DNA from: Chryseobacterium arachidis
GTDB lineage: Bacteria; Bacteroidota; Bacteroidia; Flavobacteriales; Weeksellaceae
Length of the DNA stretch: 53,240 nt
Assembly: GCF_900129245.1 (NCBI RefSeq)
Contig: NZ_FQUT01000022.1
Location: 1-53,240, forward strand
Direction of reading: 5' to 3'
This document shows positions 7,943 through 18,363 of the stretch, piece by piece. Under the pieces are notes generated by a model. It ran no database searches. It was not told the origin of the DNA and was given only the letters and a program-made list of their open reading frames with translations. A program made the translations under genes and the position numbers. How positions within the stretch are numbered: the stretch's first letter is position 1; the number at the start of each line of letters is the position of its first letter.

Positions 7943-8818
7943 TTATAAATTTTGGTACTTTTCGGACATCTCTCTTCTGTACGCCAATGGTGTCATCTTT
8001 TCTTTTTCACGGAATTGACGGGAAAAATAGGATACATCCTCAAAACCTAAATAATCTGATATATCTCCTATGGGCCAATCACTATGAATCAACAGCCGTT
8101 TGATTTCCAGAAGGATACGCTCCCGGATAAATTCACCTGCAGGCTTACCTGAAACCTGCTTACAAATTTGGTTCAGGCGGTGTGAGGTCATTGCCATCTG
8201 GTCAGAATAAAACTGTAAGTTTTTGTGTATTTTAAAATTCTCTTCCACCAGTTTTTTAAAATTTTTAAATCTTATCACATTCGAATGCTCGTAAGTTTCC
8301 CTCTTTGAATCCGCGATCCGCTGAATTTTATTCAAGAGTACAAAAAGCAAGTGTCCAATAATAACTGAAGATTTCTCTTTGCGTTCAGCTTCGTTCTCCA
8401 TCATTTCTATAACCTTCAATAGTTCATTGCGGGATTCATCACTTAACTGCAGACTGGGCAGACCAACACTGTTATCCAGAAAACTTAGAGACAAAAGTTT
8501 ATCTTTGTTATTCGCTGTCAACATCAGAAATTCCTCTGTAAAAGTGATACTGTACCCTTTTACGTCTTTTGTGGAAGACATCTGGTGCAGTTGTCCCGGT
8601 GAAATAAAAAACAGCGTATTAGGTTCAATTTCATTTTGATGATAATCGATTACCTGTGTGGCTATACCGGAAGTGAGCCACAATATCTCATAGAAACTAT
8701 GCTTATGGGGCCATTCAAGATTAGGAGGTCTTTTCAAATATTCGAACCGTTCCAAGGTAAACATACCTTTAACGCTATTTTCCGATGGAAAATCCGTGAT
8801 ATTATAAGTAGTAAACAT
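7943..8818 (-). CDS. AraC-family transcriptional regulator
   Basis: A 291-residue regulator with an N-terminal cupin-like sensor (HKHSFYEILWLTSG at about 40; ISPGQLHQM) and a C-terminal double helix-turn-helix at about 190-285 (IGDISDYLGFEDVSYFSRQF, the standard AraC signature). It lies 91 bases upstream of the SDR-AKR operon on the same strand and is its most likely regulator. The sensor probably binds a small ligand handled by the operon; the ligand is not predictable. Confidence 0.92.
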   Translation of the reverse strand: MFTTYNITDFPSENSVKGMFTLERFEYLKRPPNLEWPHKHSFYEILWLTSGIATQVIDYHQNEIEPNTLFFISPGQLHQMSSTKDVKGYSITFTEEFLMLTANNKDKLLSLSFLDNSVGLPSLQLSDESRNELLKVIEMMENEAERKEKSSVIIGHLLFVLLNKIQRIADSKRETYEHSNVIRFKNFKKLVEENFKIHKNLQFYSDQMAMTSHRLNQICKQVSGKPAGEFIRERILLEIKRLLIHSDWPIGDISDYLGFEDVSYFSRQFREKEKMTPLAYRREMSEKYQNL

Positions 8819-8824
8819 TCCTAA

Positions 8825-9494
8825 TTATAGCTTTTTTATATATACAACCTTTTCCATATAAAATTGATTGTAAACCCTCTTTTATATCTTAAAGTAATCT
8901 GAAGTATTAAAGATAGTGATTTTGACACTATATTATTTTTTACTGTCTCTAATTAAGCCAGGATTATTACGGTCTCAGCAATTATCTCAAGAGCTTTGGT
9001 AAAATGTTGTGACAGTAGGATTGATTAGGACAAAAACTAATGAATATACGTATCTATCGTTTGGGGCTTTAATTTTTAAACGATTGAATTACTTATTATT
9101 ACTGAAGATATTGTTTAAATGGCAACTTATTCCGAATTATTTCAAACTTCGTTATCAGTCTAAACCATTCCATCTACTACAACTACATTCCAGCGTGCTT
9201 CCATAAATTTTTCTATTTGAGGATGAGCAATTTCTTTTCACACTGCAAAAGAGAGCAAAATTCGTCGGCACGGAATACCCGACAAGCAACACTTAATTTA
9301 ACCCAAACTTACAGCATTTGGTAGACCAGTGATAATGTCAGAATTTGATAAGTGGTATTATTTAAGGAAATTAAAAATTAAATGCCAATACATTATAAAA
9401 ATTATCACATATAAAAATTCACAATAAACCGTAGTTTGGACTTACTGTTAACTGCGACACATTTTGAAAAAGTATAACAAATGGGAAAAGAAAG
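8825..9494. other. Gene-poor spacer
   Basis: No convincing gene on either strand. On the minus strand around 9150-9240 a short phrase (IEKFMEARWNVVVVDGMV) looks like protein but is surrounded by stops. It may be a relic of a DJ-1/PfpI- or SDR-like gene, but I cannot support that. Confidence 0.4.
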
Positions 9495-9548
9495 AACTAT
9501 TTTATCTGCAAGCATTGTTCCTGGAAATGCTTTGCAGATAAAATAGTT
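9495..9548. repeat. 22-bp near-perfect inverted repeat (hairpin)
   Basis: Arms AACTATTTTATCTGCAA-GCATT and AATGC-TTTGCAGATAAAATAGTT are exact complements except for one extra base, separated by 9 bases. It is too long and too AT-rich to be an ordinary terminator, and no T-run follows either arm. No gene abuts it. It could be a small-RNA hairpin, a MITE-like relic, or the recognition hairpin of a mobile element. Confidence 0.75.
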
Positions 9549-9718
9549 ATTGATCATTGATAAAGATATTACAAAATCCAAGACGGGACCAGGATAAGTG
9601 AGACTTTTTAATTAAATGAGAAAGAGTGTAACACCAATTGTGTCATTGGATTAAAATCACAAAACCTCTTTCCAATTCGAGCTTATCCCCAAATCTAATA
9701 TGAGTCAGTAAAATAAAC

Positions 9719-9744
9719 AGTGCCACTTTTCTTAAAATGGCACT
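9719..9744 (-). terminator. Terminator downstream of the SDR pseudogene
   Basis: Stem AGTGCCA / TGGCACT with further pairing TTT/AAA inside, followed on the minus strand by GTTTATTTT. It lies 27 bases after the pseudogene's stop and probably still terminates transcription there. Confidence 0.7.
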
Positions 9745-9770
9745 CTTAAAACAAATTTGATATTCAGCAA

Positions 9771-10213
9771 CTACTGAATGCTCATCCCGCCGTCTATAAC
9801 CTGCTCTGTTCCCGTAAGAAACGATGATTCGTCAGATGCTAAAAACACTACCAGGTCACTAACTTCACTTGCATCTGCCATTCTGCCCAGAGGTGTCACA
9901 TCTGCTGCTCCGCCTCCATCTTCGCGGTTTTTATCGGACCTAAAATTCCTGCGTTGTTGACCAAAACATTGATGTGTCCAAACTTTTCTTCTCCTTTCGC
10001 TACAACATTTTTCCATTGTTCTACATCCGAAACATCGTGCTTTATAAACAAAGCGTTTTCACCTAATTCATCAGCAATCTTTTTTCCCTTTTCTTCATTA
10101 AGATCAGTAAGTATGACCTTGGCTCCTTCTGCAATAAATTTTCTTGCGTGTGATTCTCCCATTCCTTGTGATGCACCGGTAATAATGGCTATTTTTCCTT
10201 TTAATCGTTCCAT
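9771..10213 (-). pseudogene. SDR gene with internal deletion and frame change
   Basis: The N-terminal part (from 10213) is a normal SDR start: TGASQGMG, then LVNNAGILGPI at about residue 86-96, and then the frame runs into MEAEQQM and a stop. The C-terminal 45 residues (TPLGRMADASEVSDLVVFLA, ending EQVIDGGMSIQ) follow immediately in another frame. About 100 residues, including the Ser-Tyr-Lys catalytic centre, are missing. An active enzyme is impossible. It is adjacent to an AraC regulator at 10296-11207, which was probably its regulator. Confidence 0.88.
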
Positions 10214-10295
10214 ACTAATTGAATTTAATTATTAAATAAAATTAGTGATTGATCATCTCCTATTGCTTACCAGAAGTTGGACAAACTTTATCATT

Positions 10296-11207
10296 TTATG
10301 GATTTGTCAAAATATTGTATTTGCGAAATGAAGTGGGCGTACTACCTGTCTGCTTTTTAAAATAGCGGCTGAACGATTGAAGATTGGTAAATTGAAGATG
10401 ATCGGCGATTTGACTTATTGACTCGCTGGAACCTGACAAACGCTCCTTGCATTCAGACAGGAGCGCCAAATTGATGATCTCTGCAGGAGTCTGATAAAAC
10501 TGGTTTTTTACAATTTTATGCAGGTAATTGGTTGTGATATTCAGCTCTTGAGCATAAAATTCAATATTTCTAAAGGTTAAATAGTGTTTTGAAACAAGTT
10601 TTTTGAAACTGTATCCTATCTCTTCCTCACGAGGCTGATGAATGATGTTTCTGTTTTCGATGTACCTGTTTACCAAAAAATCGCTTTCGTTGATCAATGC
10701 GAGAAGAATGCTTTTGGCGGAATAGATCCACCGTTCGTTGTCTGCCTCTGATGCAACTAAAAAATCCAGTGTGCGTGTAAACAAAGTATTCATTTTCGAG
10801 TGATCTTCCTTGGAAAGAACGACCTGAGAACCGAATTTGTTTTTCAGAAAAGAATTGGGCGCAATGGAGAAGAAACTCTCAAAAAGATAATCCATAAACT
10901 TTTTTGTAAACAGAACAAACATTCCTTTTGTACCAGCTTCTATCTTAATAACTTTTACATTTTGTTCAGGACGATAGATCAATAATGAACGTTCATCTAT
11001 CAGAAATTTCTGGTAGTCTACTTTGATCGTGATGCTACCGGAATTGATAATTCCATAGGCAAAATAATGCGGCTTCATCTCAAAAGGCTCGAAGATCTCG
11101 GGTACATCTGTAAGATACAGAAAATCATCTGAAATACTCCAGTCGAGTTTTCTATAGTTGATGATATTCCTTATGGTATATTGCTTAATTTCATCCTTCC
11201 TTTTCAT
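10296..11207 (-). CDS. AraC-family transcriptional regulator
   Basis: A 303-residue protein with an N-terminal sensor of beta strands (YFAYGIINSGSITIKVDYQK) and a C-terminal AraC domain at about 200-298 (SISQIADHLQFTNLQSFSRY, then KKQTGSTPTSFRKY). Upstream of the deleted SDR gene, 82 bases away on the same strand, it appears to have lost its target. Its own promoter region (11208-11300) shows no clear consensus. Confidence 0.9.
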   Translation of the reverse strand: MKRKDEIKQYTIRNIINYRKLDWSISDDFLYLTDVPEIFEPFEMKPHYFAYGIINSGSITIKVDYQKFLIDERSLLIYRPEQNVKVIKIEAGTKGMFVLFTKKFMDYLFESFFSIAPNSFLKNKFGSQVVLSKEDHSKMNTLFTRTLDFLVASEADNERWIYSAKSILLALINESDFLVNRYIENRNIIHQPREEEIGYSFKKLVSKHYLTFRNIEFYAQELNITTNYLHKIVKNQFYQTPAEIINLALLSECKERLSGSSESISQIADHLQFTNLQSFSRYFKKQTGSTPTSFRKYNILTNP

Positions 11208-11614
11208 TGATTTAAGTTATCAAATTTATCGTAATGATGCTACATTTTTCAAAACATTTATTACATCAGAAATTTTGATGCAGGTTTAAATGACGTAAAT
11301 AACTAAAAATATAGCTGAAAATGTTTTAATCTGATCCTATTTTCTCTCTTCGAGAATTCCTTATCATTATTGAGTGTATCCTTATTTTGATACTGTGACT
11401 ATATGAACGGAGTAGAATATTCTATTCTGGATGTGATATTTCTCATTGTTATTCTCTCACTTACTTCCGAGTTCAAAATTTCCATTACTACTTCGATAAT
11501 CAAACTGGAGATTTAGGCTTTTTCTTTAAAATATTTTCTTTACTTTACACAATATCAATTTATTGCCATCAATTTTCCTTCAACTTATTAGTATAATTGC
11601 CAATGTGTGATATA
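11208..11614. other. AT-rich spacer
   Basis: About 400 bases between the TetR and AraC genes, with no supportable coding region, hairpin or repeat. Confidence 0.5.
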
Positions 11615-12202
11615 TTAATTCCTACCAAAAAGGATATCCAAAATTCTTTCGTTCTTATTCTTACAGTCATCAAAAATCGACTTGCGATGCACAGGAAGGT
11701 CTAAACTGCGGAAAAAATTGCTGAAGATGTATGAAAAGGAAGAAAGTGAAAACAGATCACTTAAAAACACTTGTGCATCGGGATAATTGACCTCTTTCCG
11801 GTCGATCGCTTCCTGGACTTCTGAAATCAGATCTTTAAAACTATCTAACACATCCTGAAAATATTTTTGCAGATCATTGCTGACTTTGAGCCTTACCATC
11901 AGAAAAACATCGATGTATGGATACAGCCTGCAGATCTTATCCGACTCTTCTAAAAAATTGAGAATCTTACTTTTCAGATTGTCTTTAGAAATCAATGTTT
12001 CGTAACGAGGTTGTACTAGAATGTTAAGAATCTCTTTGGTAACAATAGCCTGAAGATTGTCCCTCGATCTGAAATAATAGTGAATGACCGTACGGCTTGC
12101 CTTTGATCTTTCAGCGACATCGTATAGCGTAAATCCGAAATTTCCCTCTTTTAACAAAAGATCTACCGTGGCAGCTTTTATTTTGTTTTCTGTATCACTC
12201 AT
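11615..12202 (-). CDS. TetR/AcrR-family transcriptional regulator
   Basis: A 195-residue protein with the N-terminal TetR helix-turn-helix at about 8-55 (GFTLYDVAERSKASRTVIHYYFRS in two parts: strand-free helix then recognition helix with the YYF motif) and an alpha-helical ligand domain. It lies 89 bases downstream of the outer-membrane factor gene, at the 3' end of the RND efflux operon, the usual place for a local repressor of efflux. The operator is not proven; the small TGAC/GTCA element between the -33 and -7 boxes of the adaptor promoter (about 18262-18279) is a candidate. Confidence 0.9.
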   Translation of the reverse strand: MSDTENKIKAATVDLLLKEGNFGFTLYDVAERSKASRTVIHYYFRSRDNLQAIVTKEILNILVQPRYETLISKDNLKSKILNFLEESDKICRLYPYIDVFLMVRLKVSNDLQKYFQDVLDSFKDLISEVQEAIDRKEVNYPDAQVFLSDLFSLSSFSYIFSNFFRSLDLPVHRKSIFDDCKNKNERILDILFGRN

Positions 12203-12291
12203 TCTTTATAAATTTAAAATAGCAGCCAGCGGAATCCACCAACTGCTACAACAAGAAAAAAATTTAATTATAATAGTTCATATCATCGGGT

Positions 12292-13734
12292 CTATTGCCA
12301 TCCTCCTCCGAGTGCCCGGTAAAGATCAACCACAGCATTGAGCTTCTGAACTTTGATGGTTGCCAAGCTAAGTTCAGCCTGTAGTTTATTATTCTGAGCC
12401 GTAATTATGTCAAGATACGTCGCCATATCCTGCTGAAATAATTTTGTTGAAGTATTAACTGCTTTTTCAGATCTGGTTACCAATTGTGTCGTCACTTTAT
12501 CCTGTTCATCGGCAGATTCTATGGTCGCCAGAACATTTGAAACTTCTCCTACTGCATTCAGAACGGTTTGTTTAAAGGTAAGCTCAGATTGTTCCATCAT
12601 TATTTTAGATTGTTCGTACTGAGTTTTTAGCTGTTTTCCATTCAATAAAGGCATAGCCAATGATCCCATTGCTGTTCCAAACAAAGATCCCGGAATATCA
12701 AACCAGTTTTTAAAATTCAAAGAGTTCAATCCGCCTTGCGCTGTAATATTCAAAGCCGGATACATACTTGCTTTGGAAACCTTTACGTTGGCAAAAGCTC
12801 TTCTTACATCCATCTCACTGCTCTTTACATCGGGTCTGTGGCTCAATAATTCAGATGGAAGCCCTACAGCGTTATAGTTCGGTGTTTTTACGTCGACAAG
12901 TTTAGATTTTCTTATAATTTCGCCAGGCATTTTTCCTGTTAAAATACTTAAAGCATTTTCCTGAATGATAATCGATTGCTTGATCTGAGGAATTGTCGCC
13001 AGAATCTGATCTCTCGTATTTTCCTGCTGTTCTACAGAAAGACTGGTCGTGATACCCAATTCCTGTTGTTTGGTTATCATTTTAAGGGTTTTGTTGACCA
13101 ATTCTAGATTGGAATTAGTAATTTCCATCTGCGTATCGAGCATCAAGAGATTATAATATCCCTGAGCAATCTGTGCCACCAATTGTGTCTGAACCGCCTT
13201 TGCCGCCTCCTGAGTCTGAAGATAACTTGCCAAAGCCGTTTCTTTTCTTCCCTTTATCTTCCCCCAAATATCTGCTTCCCACGAAATGGATACACTTGAA
13301 CTATAATCTTCGATGAAACTTTTTCCAGTGATAGCCGGTGCAAATGAACCGTTCAAACTGTTTTCTGATGGTCTGTTGATGGATGCAGCCCCAAAAGTGA
13401 GATTAACATTAGGAACATTACCCCATTTTGATTGCTTGTAGCTTAAGGAAGCGATCTCAATCTGTTTTACGGCAACTTGCAGGTCGTTGTTATTCGTTAC
13501 TCCGGCATCTATAAGTGCGAGTAATTCCGGATCGGAAAAGAACTCGCGGTATGGAATCTTCGCGATACTTTCTGTTGTAGAATCTTCTGCCAAATCAATC
13601 GCTGTATTGTTTCTGAAATTTTCTGGCAACTCGACTTCCGGCTTGTCATATTTAGCAACACTGCAAGAGGTCAAGCTAATGAAAAGTACCGCTGCTGCTG
13701 CATTTATATAAAGTTTATTATTGTTGAATTTCAT
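12292..13734 (-). CDS. RND efflux outer-membrane factor (NodT/OprM-like lipoprotein)
   Basis: The TolC-like trimeric outer-membrane channel of the efflux pump. The 480-residue protein starts MKFNNNKLYINAAAAVLF with lipobox LTSC (Cys about 24), and contains two OEP repeats rich in coiled coil (VSISWEADIWGKIKGRKETA; LLSHRPDVKSSEMDVRRAFA; the SHRPDV motif is diagnostic). The ATG at 13734 gives a clean lipoprotein signal; an ATG six codons upstream is less good. It lies 92 bases after the permease gene. If the permease is truly frameshifted, this channel may be an orphan or may serve other pumps. Confidence 0.93.
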   Translation of the reverse strand: MKFNNNKLYINAAAAVLFISLTSCSVAKYDKPEVELPENFRNNTAIDLAEDSTTESIAKIPYREFFSDPELLALIDAGVTNNNDLQVAVKQIEIASLSYKQSKWGNVPNVNLTFGAASINRPSENSLNGSFAPAITGKSFIEDYSSSVSISWEADIWGKIKGRKETALASYLQTQEAAKAVQTQLVAQIAQGYYNLLMLDTQMEITNSNLELVNKTLKMITKQQELGITTSLSVEQQENTRDQILATIPQIKQSIIIQENALSILTGKMPGEIIRKSKLVDVKTPNYNAVGLPSELLSHRPDVKSSEMDVRRAFANVKVSKASMYPALNITAQGGLNSLNFKNWFDIPGSLFGTAMGSLAMPLLNGKQLKTQYEQSKIMMEQSELTFKQTVLNAVGEVSNVLATIESADEQDKVTTQLVTRSEKAVNTSTKLFQQDMATYLDIITAQNNKLQAELSLATIKVQKLNAVVDLYRALGGGWQ

Positions 13735-13826
13735 TGGATAGATTTTTATCATTGATATCAGAGTAAGCTATTTTTACATCAGCCCACCCTGAATATCCTG
13801 ATAATTAATAATTGATTATTTAAAAC

Positions 13827-16800
13827 TTAATGCGCTTTCTTCAGTTTTGAAGGCTCATAATCCCAAACACTCTCATCTAATGGTTTTCCTCTTAATTTTT
13901 CCTGTAAAAACTGGAATACTACAAATAAGACCGGTGTGATGAACACTCCTAAAACAGTTCCGAACAACATTCCGAAAACGGCTGCATATCCAATCGAATG
14001 ATTTCCAATCGCTGAAGGTCCTGATGCAAACAGTAGCGGCATCAGACCAGCGATAAACGCCAAGGAGGTCATCAAAATAGGACGCAATCTGGCTTTCGCT
14101 CCTTCCACAGCGGATGCGGTTAGACTTTTCCCGGCTCTTCTTCTTTGGATGGCAAATTCCACAATCAAAATTGCATTTTTTGCCAAGAGACCAATCAACA
14201 TAATGAGGGCAACCTGAACATATATATTGTTTGAAATATCCGCAATCTAGGGAGATCCCGACAAACACGCCTAATAAACCAGTCGGAATACCCAATAATA
14301 CAGCGAACGGTACAATGTAACTTTCATACTGGGCAGAAAGAATGAAATACACAAACACGAGACACAAACTGAAAATCATTGCAGACTGACCGCCCGAAGA
14401 CTGTTCTTCACGGCTCATCCCTTTCAGGTCATAGGTAAATCCTGTAGGTAAGGTCCGGGCACTTACTTCTTTCACTGCTGCCATTGCCTGACCTGTACTG
14501 AATCCCGGAGCCGGCATTGCAGTAATATTAATGGCATTAAACAAGTTATGATGATCTACCACATCTGGTCCTGCCGTTTGTTTCAGAGAAGCAATTGTGC
14601 TTACAGGCACCATTTCGCCCATCGCATTTTTAATATTGATACTGTTCAATGAAGCGGGATCAGCACGGAATTCCGGGGCAGACTGAATCACTACACGGTA
14701 ATATTTTCCGAACCGGTTGAAGTCTGAGGCCTGCATACTTCCGTAATATCCCTGCATTACAGCCATTAGATCAGAAACATTTACTCCTAATTGCTTAGCT
14801 TTTACTTCATCTACAACCAATTCATACTGAGGAAAAGATGCGTTGAAGGTAGAAAATGCCATTGCAATTTCGGGTCTCTGCATCAATGCGCCCATATAGG
14901 CATTGGCAGTTTCGTTAAATTTGGTCAAAGAACCAGAAGTACGGTCCTGTAATACGAGTTCCATACCGCTGGTATTACCAAAACCTGGAACTGTCGGCAT
15001 TCCCAGAACGAAGAAAGAACCTTCTTTGATTTCACTCAATGCCCCTTGAAGCTGCCCTGCAATTTCTGTAATTGCAGCTCTTTCTTTCGGCTTTTTTAAT
15101 TTAATCATAAAAACACCGCTTGAAGAAGAGATACTGAAATTCAGCATATTCAGACCATTTACAGATACCACCCTGTCGACTGCCGGATTTTTTGATATCA
15201 ATTTTTCTGCCCTTTCAATAACATCGGTTGTTCGGCTTTGTGTAGCTCCCGCCGGAAGCGTGATCGTAGCCATTAGGAAAGATTGGTCTTCATCAGGAAT
15301 AAATCCTGTAGGTGTCTTGGTAAACATCCACGCAAAAAGCGCAACAACAATCGCTAAACCAGTAAATGCTACCCATTTTCTTTTGATTAAAAACAAAACA
15401 GATTTACCATATCTAAAGGTCATTTTATCAAACGAAGCATTGAAGCCGGCAAAGAATTTTTCTTTGAACGTCATTTTTTTAACTTCGTGCTTATGTCCTG
15501 GTTCGTGATGCTGCTTTAAAAGAATTGCACAAAGCGCCGGACTCAAAGTCAATGCATTAACTGCCGAAATTACAATTGCAATTGCCAGCGTTAAGGCAAA
15601 CTGCTGATAGAAGATCCCTGTTGGGCCTTCCATAAATGCCACCGGAACGAATACTGCAGACATTACCAATGTAATCGAAAAGATCGCTCCTGTAATCTCG
15701 CTCATCGCAGACATTGTAGCAGCTCTAGGATTCAGTTTTCTGTGATCCATCTTGGCGTGAACGGCTTCTACCACCACAATCGCATCATCCACCACAATAC
15801 CAATCGCCAATACGAGCGCAAACAAAGTAAGCAGGTTGATGGAGAACCCGAAAACACTCATAAAGAAGAATGTTCCCACAATCGATACCGGTACCGCAAT
15901 AGCCGGAATTAAAGTAGACCTGAAATCCTGAAGGAAAATAAATACCACAATGAATACCAAGATAAATGCTTCGATCAAAGTATGAACCAGCTGATCGATC
16001 GATTGATCGAGTGATTCTTTTGAGCTGTGCATAATATTGTATTTCACCCCAGTTGGGAAAGACTTGGAAAGTTCTTTGATTCTCGCCTGTGCTGCAACTT
16101 CGATTTCATTCGCATTAGAACCCGCAGTCTGAAACAATGCAACCATTACCCCTTGTTTTTTGTTGAATAAGGTAGAAACGCCATAATCATAAGACCCGAA
16201 TTCTACTTTTGCAACATCCTTCAATCGTAAAGTACTTCCACCATTATCCGCTCTCAGGATAATATTTTCGTATTGAGAAGGCTCTGTATTTTTACCTTTA
16301 TATCGGATGACATAGTCCAAAGCTTCTTTACTTCTCTCGCCTAACCTTCCCGGAGCCGCCTCTACGTTTTGCCCTTGAATTGCACCTGCAACTTCCTGCG
16401 GAGTGATATTGTACGCGGCCATCCTTTGAGGATCAAGCCATACTCTCATCGAATAATCTTTGTTACCAAAAACCATCGCATCACCTACCCCTTTGATACG
16501 TTTCAACTCGGGTACGATGTTGATTTTTGCGTAGTTTTCTACAAAAAGGTCATTTACATTAGGATCTTCACTATAAAGGGTGATCATAGACAAAATACTG
16601 CTTTGTCTCTTCATCGTTGTGACACCAATCTGAACGACCTCAGTAGGGAGCTGACTGGTCGCTTGAGCCACACGGTTCTGAACGTTTACCGCTGCCTGAT
16701 CCGGATCTGTTCCTAATTTAAAAATCACATTCAGCATCAAAGATCCGTTACTGGAAGTCGATGTGATATAGTCCATATTTTCTACCCCATTGATGGCGTT

Positions 16801-16998
16801 TTCGAGAGGTGGCGCTACTGAACGTGCAATCACTTCAGAACTCGCTCCCGGATAGGTTGCTATTACAGTAACGCTGGGCGGCGCAATTTCGGGAAAGGTT
16901 GTGATTGGGAGGGTTTTCATCCCCACAAGCCCCAAGATCACAAGTATGACAGAGATCACTGTAGCGAGTACAGGTCTCTTTATAATTGTTTTTAACAT
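13827..16998 (-). pseudogene. RND efflux permease (AcrB/HAE1 type) with a single-base frameshift
   Basis: The inner-membrane proton/drug antiporter of the pump. From 16998 the frame encodes about 919 normal residues (MLKTIIKRPVLATVISVILV start; TM4 aspartates in VLAIGIVVDDAIVVVEAV). At about 14241, after SLD-C, there is one extra base; the correct continuation DISNNIYVQVALIMLIGLLA is in the next frame and runs to the normal C-terminus at 13827. Joined, the protein is about 1056 residues, the expected family length. As written the product loses TM11-12. The single indel may be a sequencing error or a recent mutation. It follows the adaptor gene by 36 bases. Confidence 0.88.
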
Positions 16999-17034
16999 TT
17001 TACTGGATTGTTTAAAATAAATAAGGGCTAAGAA

Positions 17035-18177
17035 TTAGCTTTTGGTGGATGACTTAGCATCGGATTTGCTGGCTTGCTGTGTAACTGATTTATCCGTTTT
17101 AGGCTTTACAACCATCCCTTGTTGTAATCTTTCAAATCCTGAAACAATAAAAGTTTCACCGGGTTTTATTCCTTGGCTTATCATATAGTTCGTCCCTGTT
17201 TTTCCGGCGACTTTCAAAGCTTTTTGAACAGCTTTATTATCCTTATCAAGAGAAAAAACATAAACTTTGTCCTGAATATTCATTGTAGAAGCAATAGGAA
17301 TAAGCGTTACACCATCGTAATTTTGATCAATCACAATTTTCCCTGTATTCCCTGCTCTCAAAATACTTTCCGGATTATCAAATTTTGCTCTGAAGGTTAC
17401 CGAGCCTGTATTGCTGTTGAACTGACCTTCAATCGCATCAATCTTTCCTTTTTGCCCATAGGAATTACCATCGGTAATTTTCAAACCTACCATTTCAGAA
17501 TTTTTAATCTTTTCCTGAATCGTACTGCCCGGATATTTGTTTTGAAACTGCAGGAAATCAAATTCACTCATACTGAAGTAAACATTTACCTGATGAATAT
17601 CTGATAAAACTGTTAAAGGTTGAGCTCCTGTAGGCCCTATAAGACTCCCCAACCTGTAATTGATTCTGCCCAAATAGCCACTTACCGGAGCTTTGATAGT
17701 ACAAAACTCATAATTAATTCGTGCCGCCTGTGCAGATGCTTCTGCTTGATTTAGTGATGCCACTGCGGCATCATAGGCTGCTTGAGATTGTTGAGTTTGA
17801 ATGTCTGAAACAATTTTTTCTTTCACCAGTTCTTTTCTTCTCTTCAAATCAATTCTAGCTGTTGCAAGATTGGCACGTGCTACGGAAATGGCAGCTTTTG
17901 CCGTGTTGTATTGTTCTGCAAAGATCCGGTCATCTATTTTAAAAAGCGGCTGTCCAGCTTTTACATATGCACCTTCATCCACCATAATTTTCTGTAGATA
18001 TCCTGAAACCTGCGGACGAATCTCTACATCGGTTACCCCTTCCACGCTTGCCGGATATTCTTTAGACACCAGACCATTTCCTTTTACTACGGTTGAAACC
18101 GGAAGCTCCATCGGAGGCATCTGCTGTGCCTGCTGGTCATTTTTGCTACAAGATGCCATTAACAAGAAAAACGCCAC
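17035..18177 (-). CDS. RND efflux periplasmic adaptor (HlyD/MFP family), start damaged by an apparent frameshift
   Basis: The periplasmic adaptor that links the permease to the outer-membrane channel. The lipoprotein has cysteine in LLMASCSKND, a biotinyl-lipoyl half-motif (VEIRPQVSGYLQKIMVDEGA), an alpha-hairpin of about 60 residues, the second half-motif (TIKAPVSGYLGRINYRLGSL) and beta-barrel domains. In this frame only a GTG start at 18177 is available and the signal would lack its positive n-region. One base out of frame, from ATG 18223, lies MSNLNRNFVANSIKI, the perfect missing n-region. An extra T in the ATTTG run near 18180 explains both. It is the first gene of the efflux operon. Confidence 0.88.
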   Translation of the reverse strand: MAFFLLMASCSKNDQQAQQMPPMELPVSTVVKGNGLVSKEYPASVEGVTDVEIRPQVSGYLQKIMVDEGAYVKAGQPLFKIDDRIFAEQYNTAKAAISVARANLATARIDLKRRKELVKEKIVSDIQTQQSQAAYDAAVASLNQAEASAQAARINYEFCTIKAPVSGYLGRINYRLGSLIGPTGAQPLTVLSDIHQVNVYFSMSEFDFLQFQNKYPGSTIQEKIKNSEMVGLKITDGNSYGQKGKIDAIEGQFNSNTGSVTFRAKFDNPESILRAGNTGKIVIDQNYDGVTLIPIASTMNIQDKVYVFSLDKDNKAVQKALKVAGKTGTNYMISQGIKPGETFIVSGFERLQQGMVVKPKTDKSVTQQASKSDAKSSTKS

Positions 18178-18255
18178 AAATCTTTATAGAATTTGCAACG
18201 AAATTCCTGTTTAGATTGCTCATAATTTTTTAAATATTTACTAAATTTTCGTTAG

Positions 18256-18286
18256 CAAATGTATTGACGAAATTGTCAGACTACAA
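18256..18286 (-). promoter_or_regulatory. Bacteroidota-type promoter of the efflux operon
   Basis: On the minus strand TTG (18284-18286), a 20-base spacer and TACATTTG (18256-18263) match the sigma-ABfr-type -33/-7 consensus (TTTG and TAnnTTTG). A short inverted element, TGAC-6 bases-GTCA, lies between the two boxes and could be an operator for the pump's TetR protein. The start codon would be 33 bases downstream. Confidence 0.6.
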
Positions 18287-18363
18287 GGTCAGAAAGATTC
18301 TTAAATATGTAAAAAAAGAACATTTGAAAAGAAAAAGCTATTAGAATTTATAAAACAAAAAAA

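Noticed and set aside
7851..7943. TAATTTTTG-like strings as the promoter of the SDR-AKR operon
   Set aside because: The TA and TTTG elements are not at the consensus spacing, so I did not annotate a promoter.
9009..9206. A 65-codon plus-strand open frame in the spacer
   Set aside because: Composition is that of untranslated AT-rich DNA, with no ribosome binding site, family or conserved pattern; it is not supported as a gene.
18120..18223. Adaptor start as a genuine GTG at 18177 with a very short signal peptide
   Set aside because: The out-of-frame sequence upstream encodes exactly the missing charged n-region of a lipoprotein signal, so a frameshift is the better explanation.
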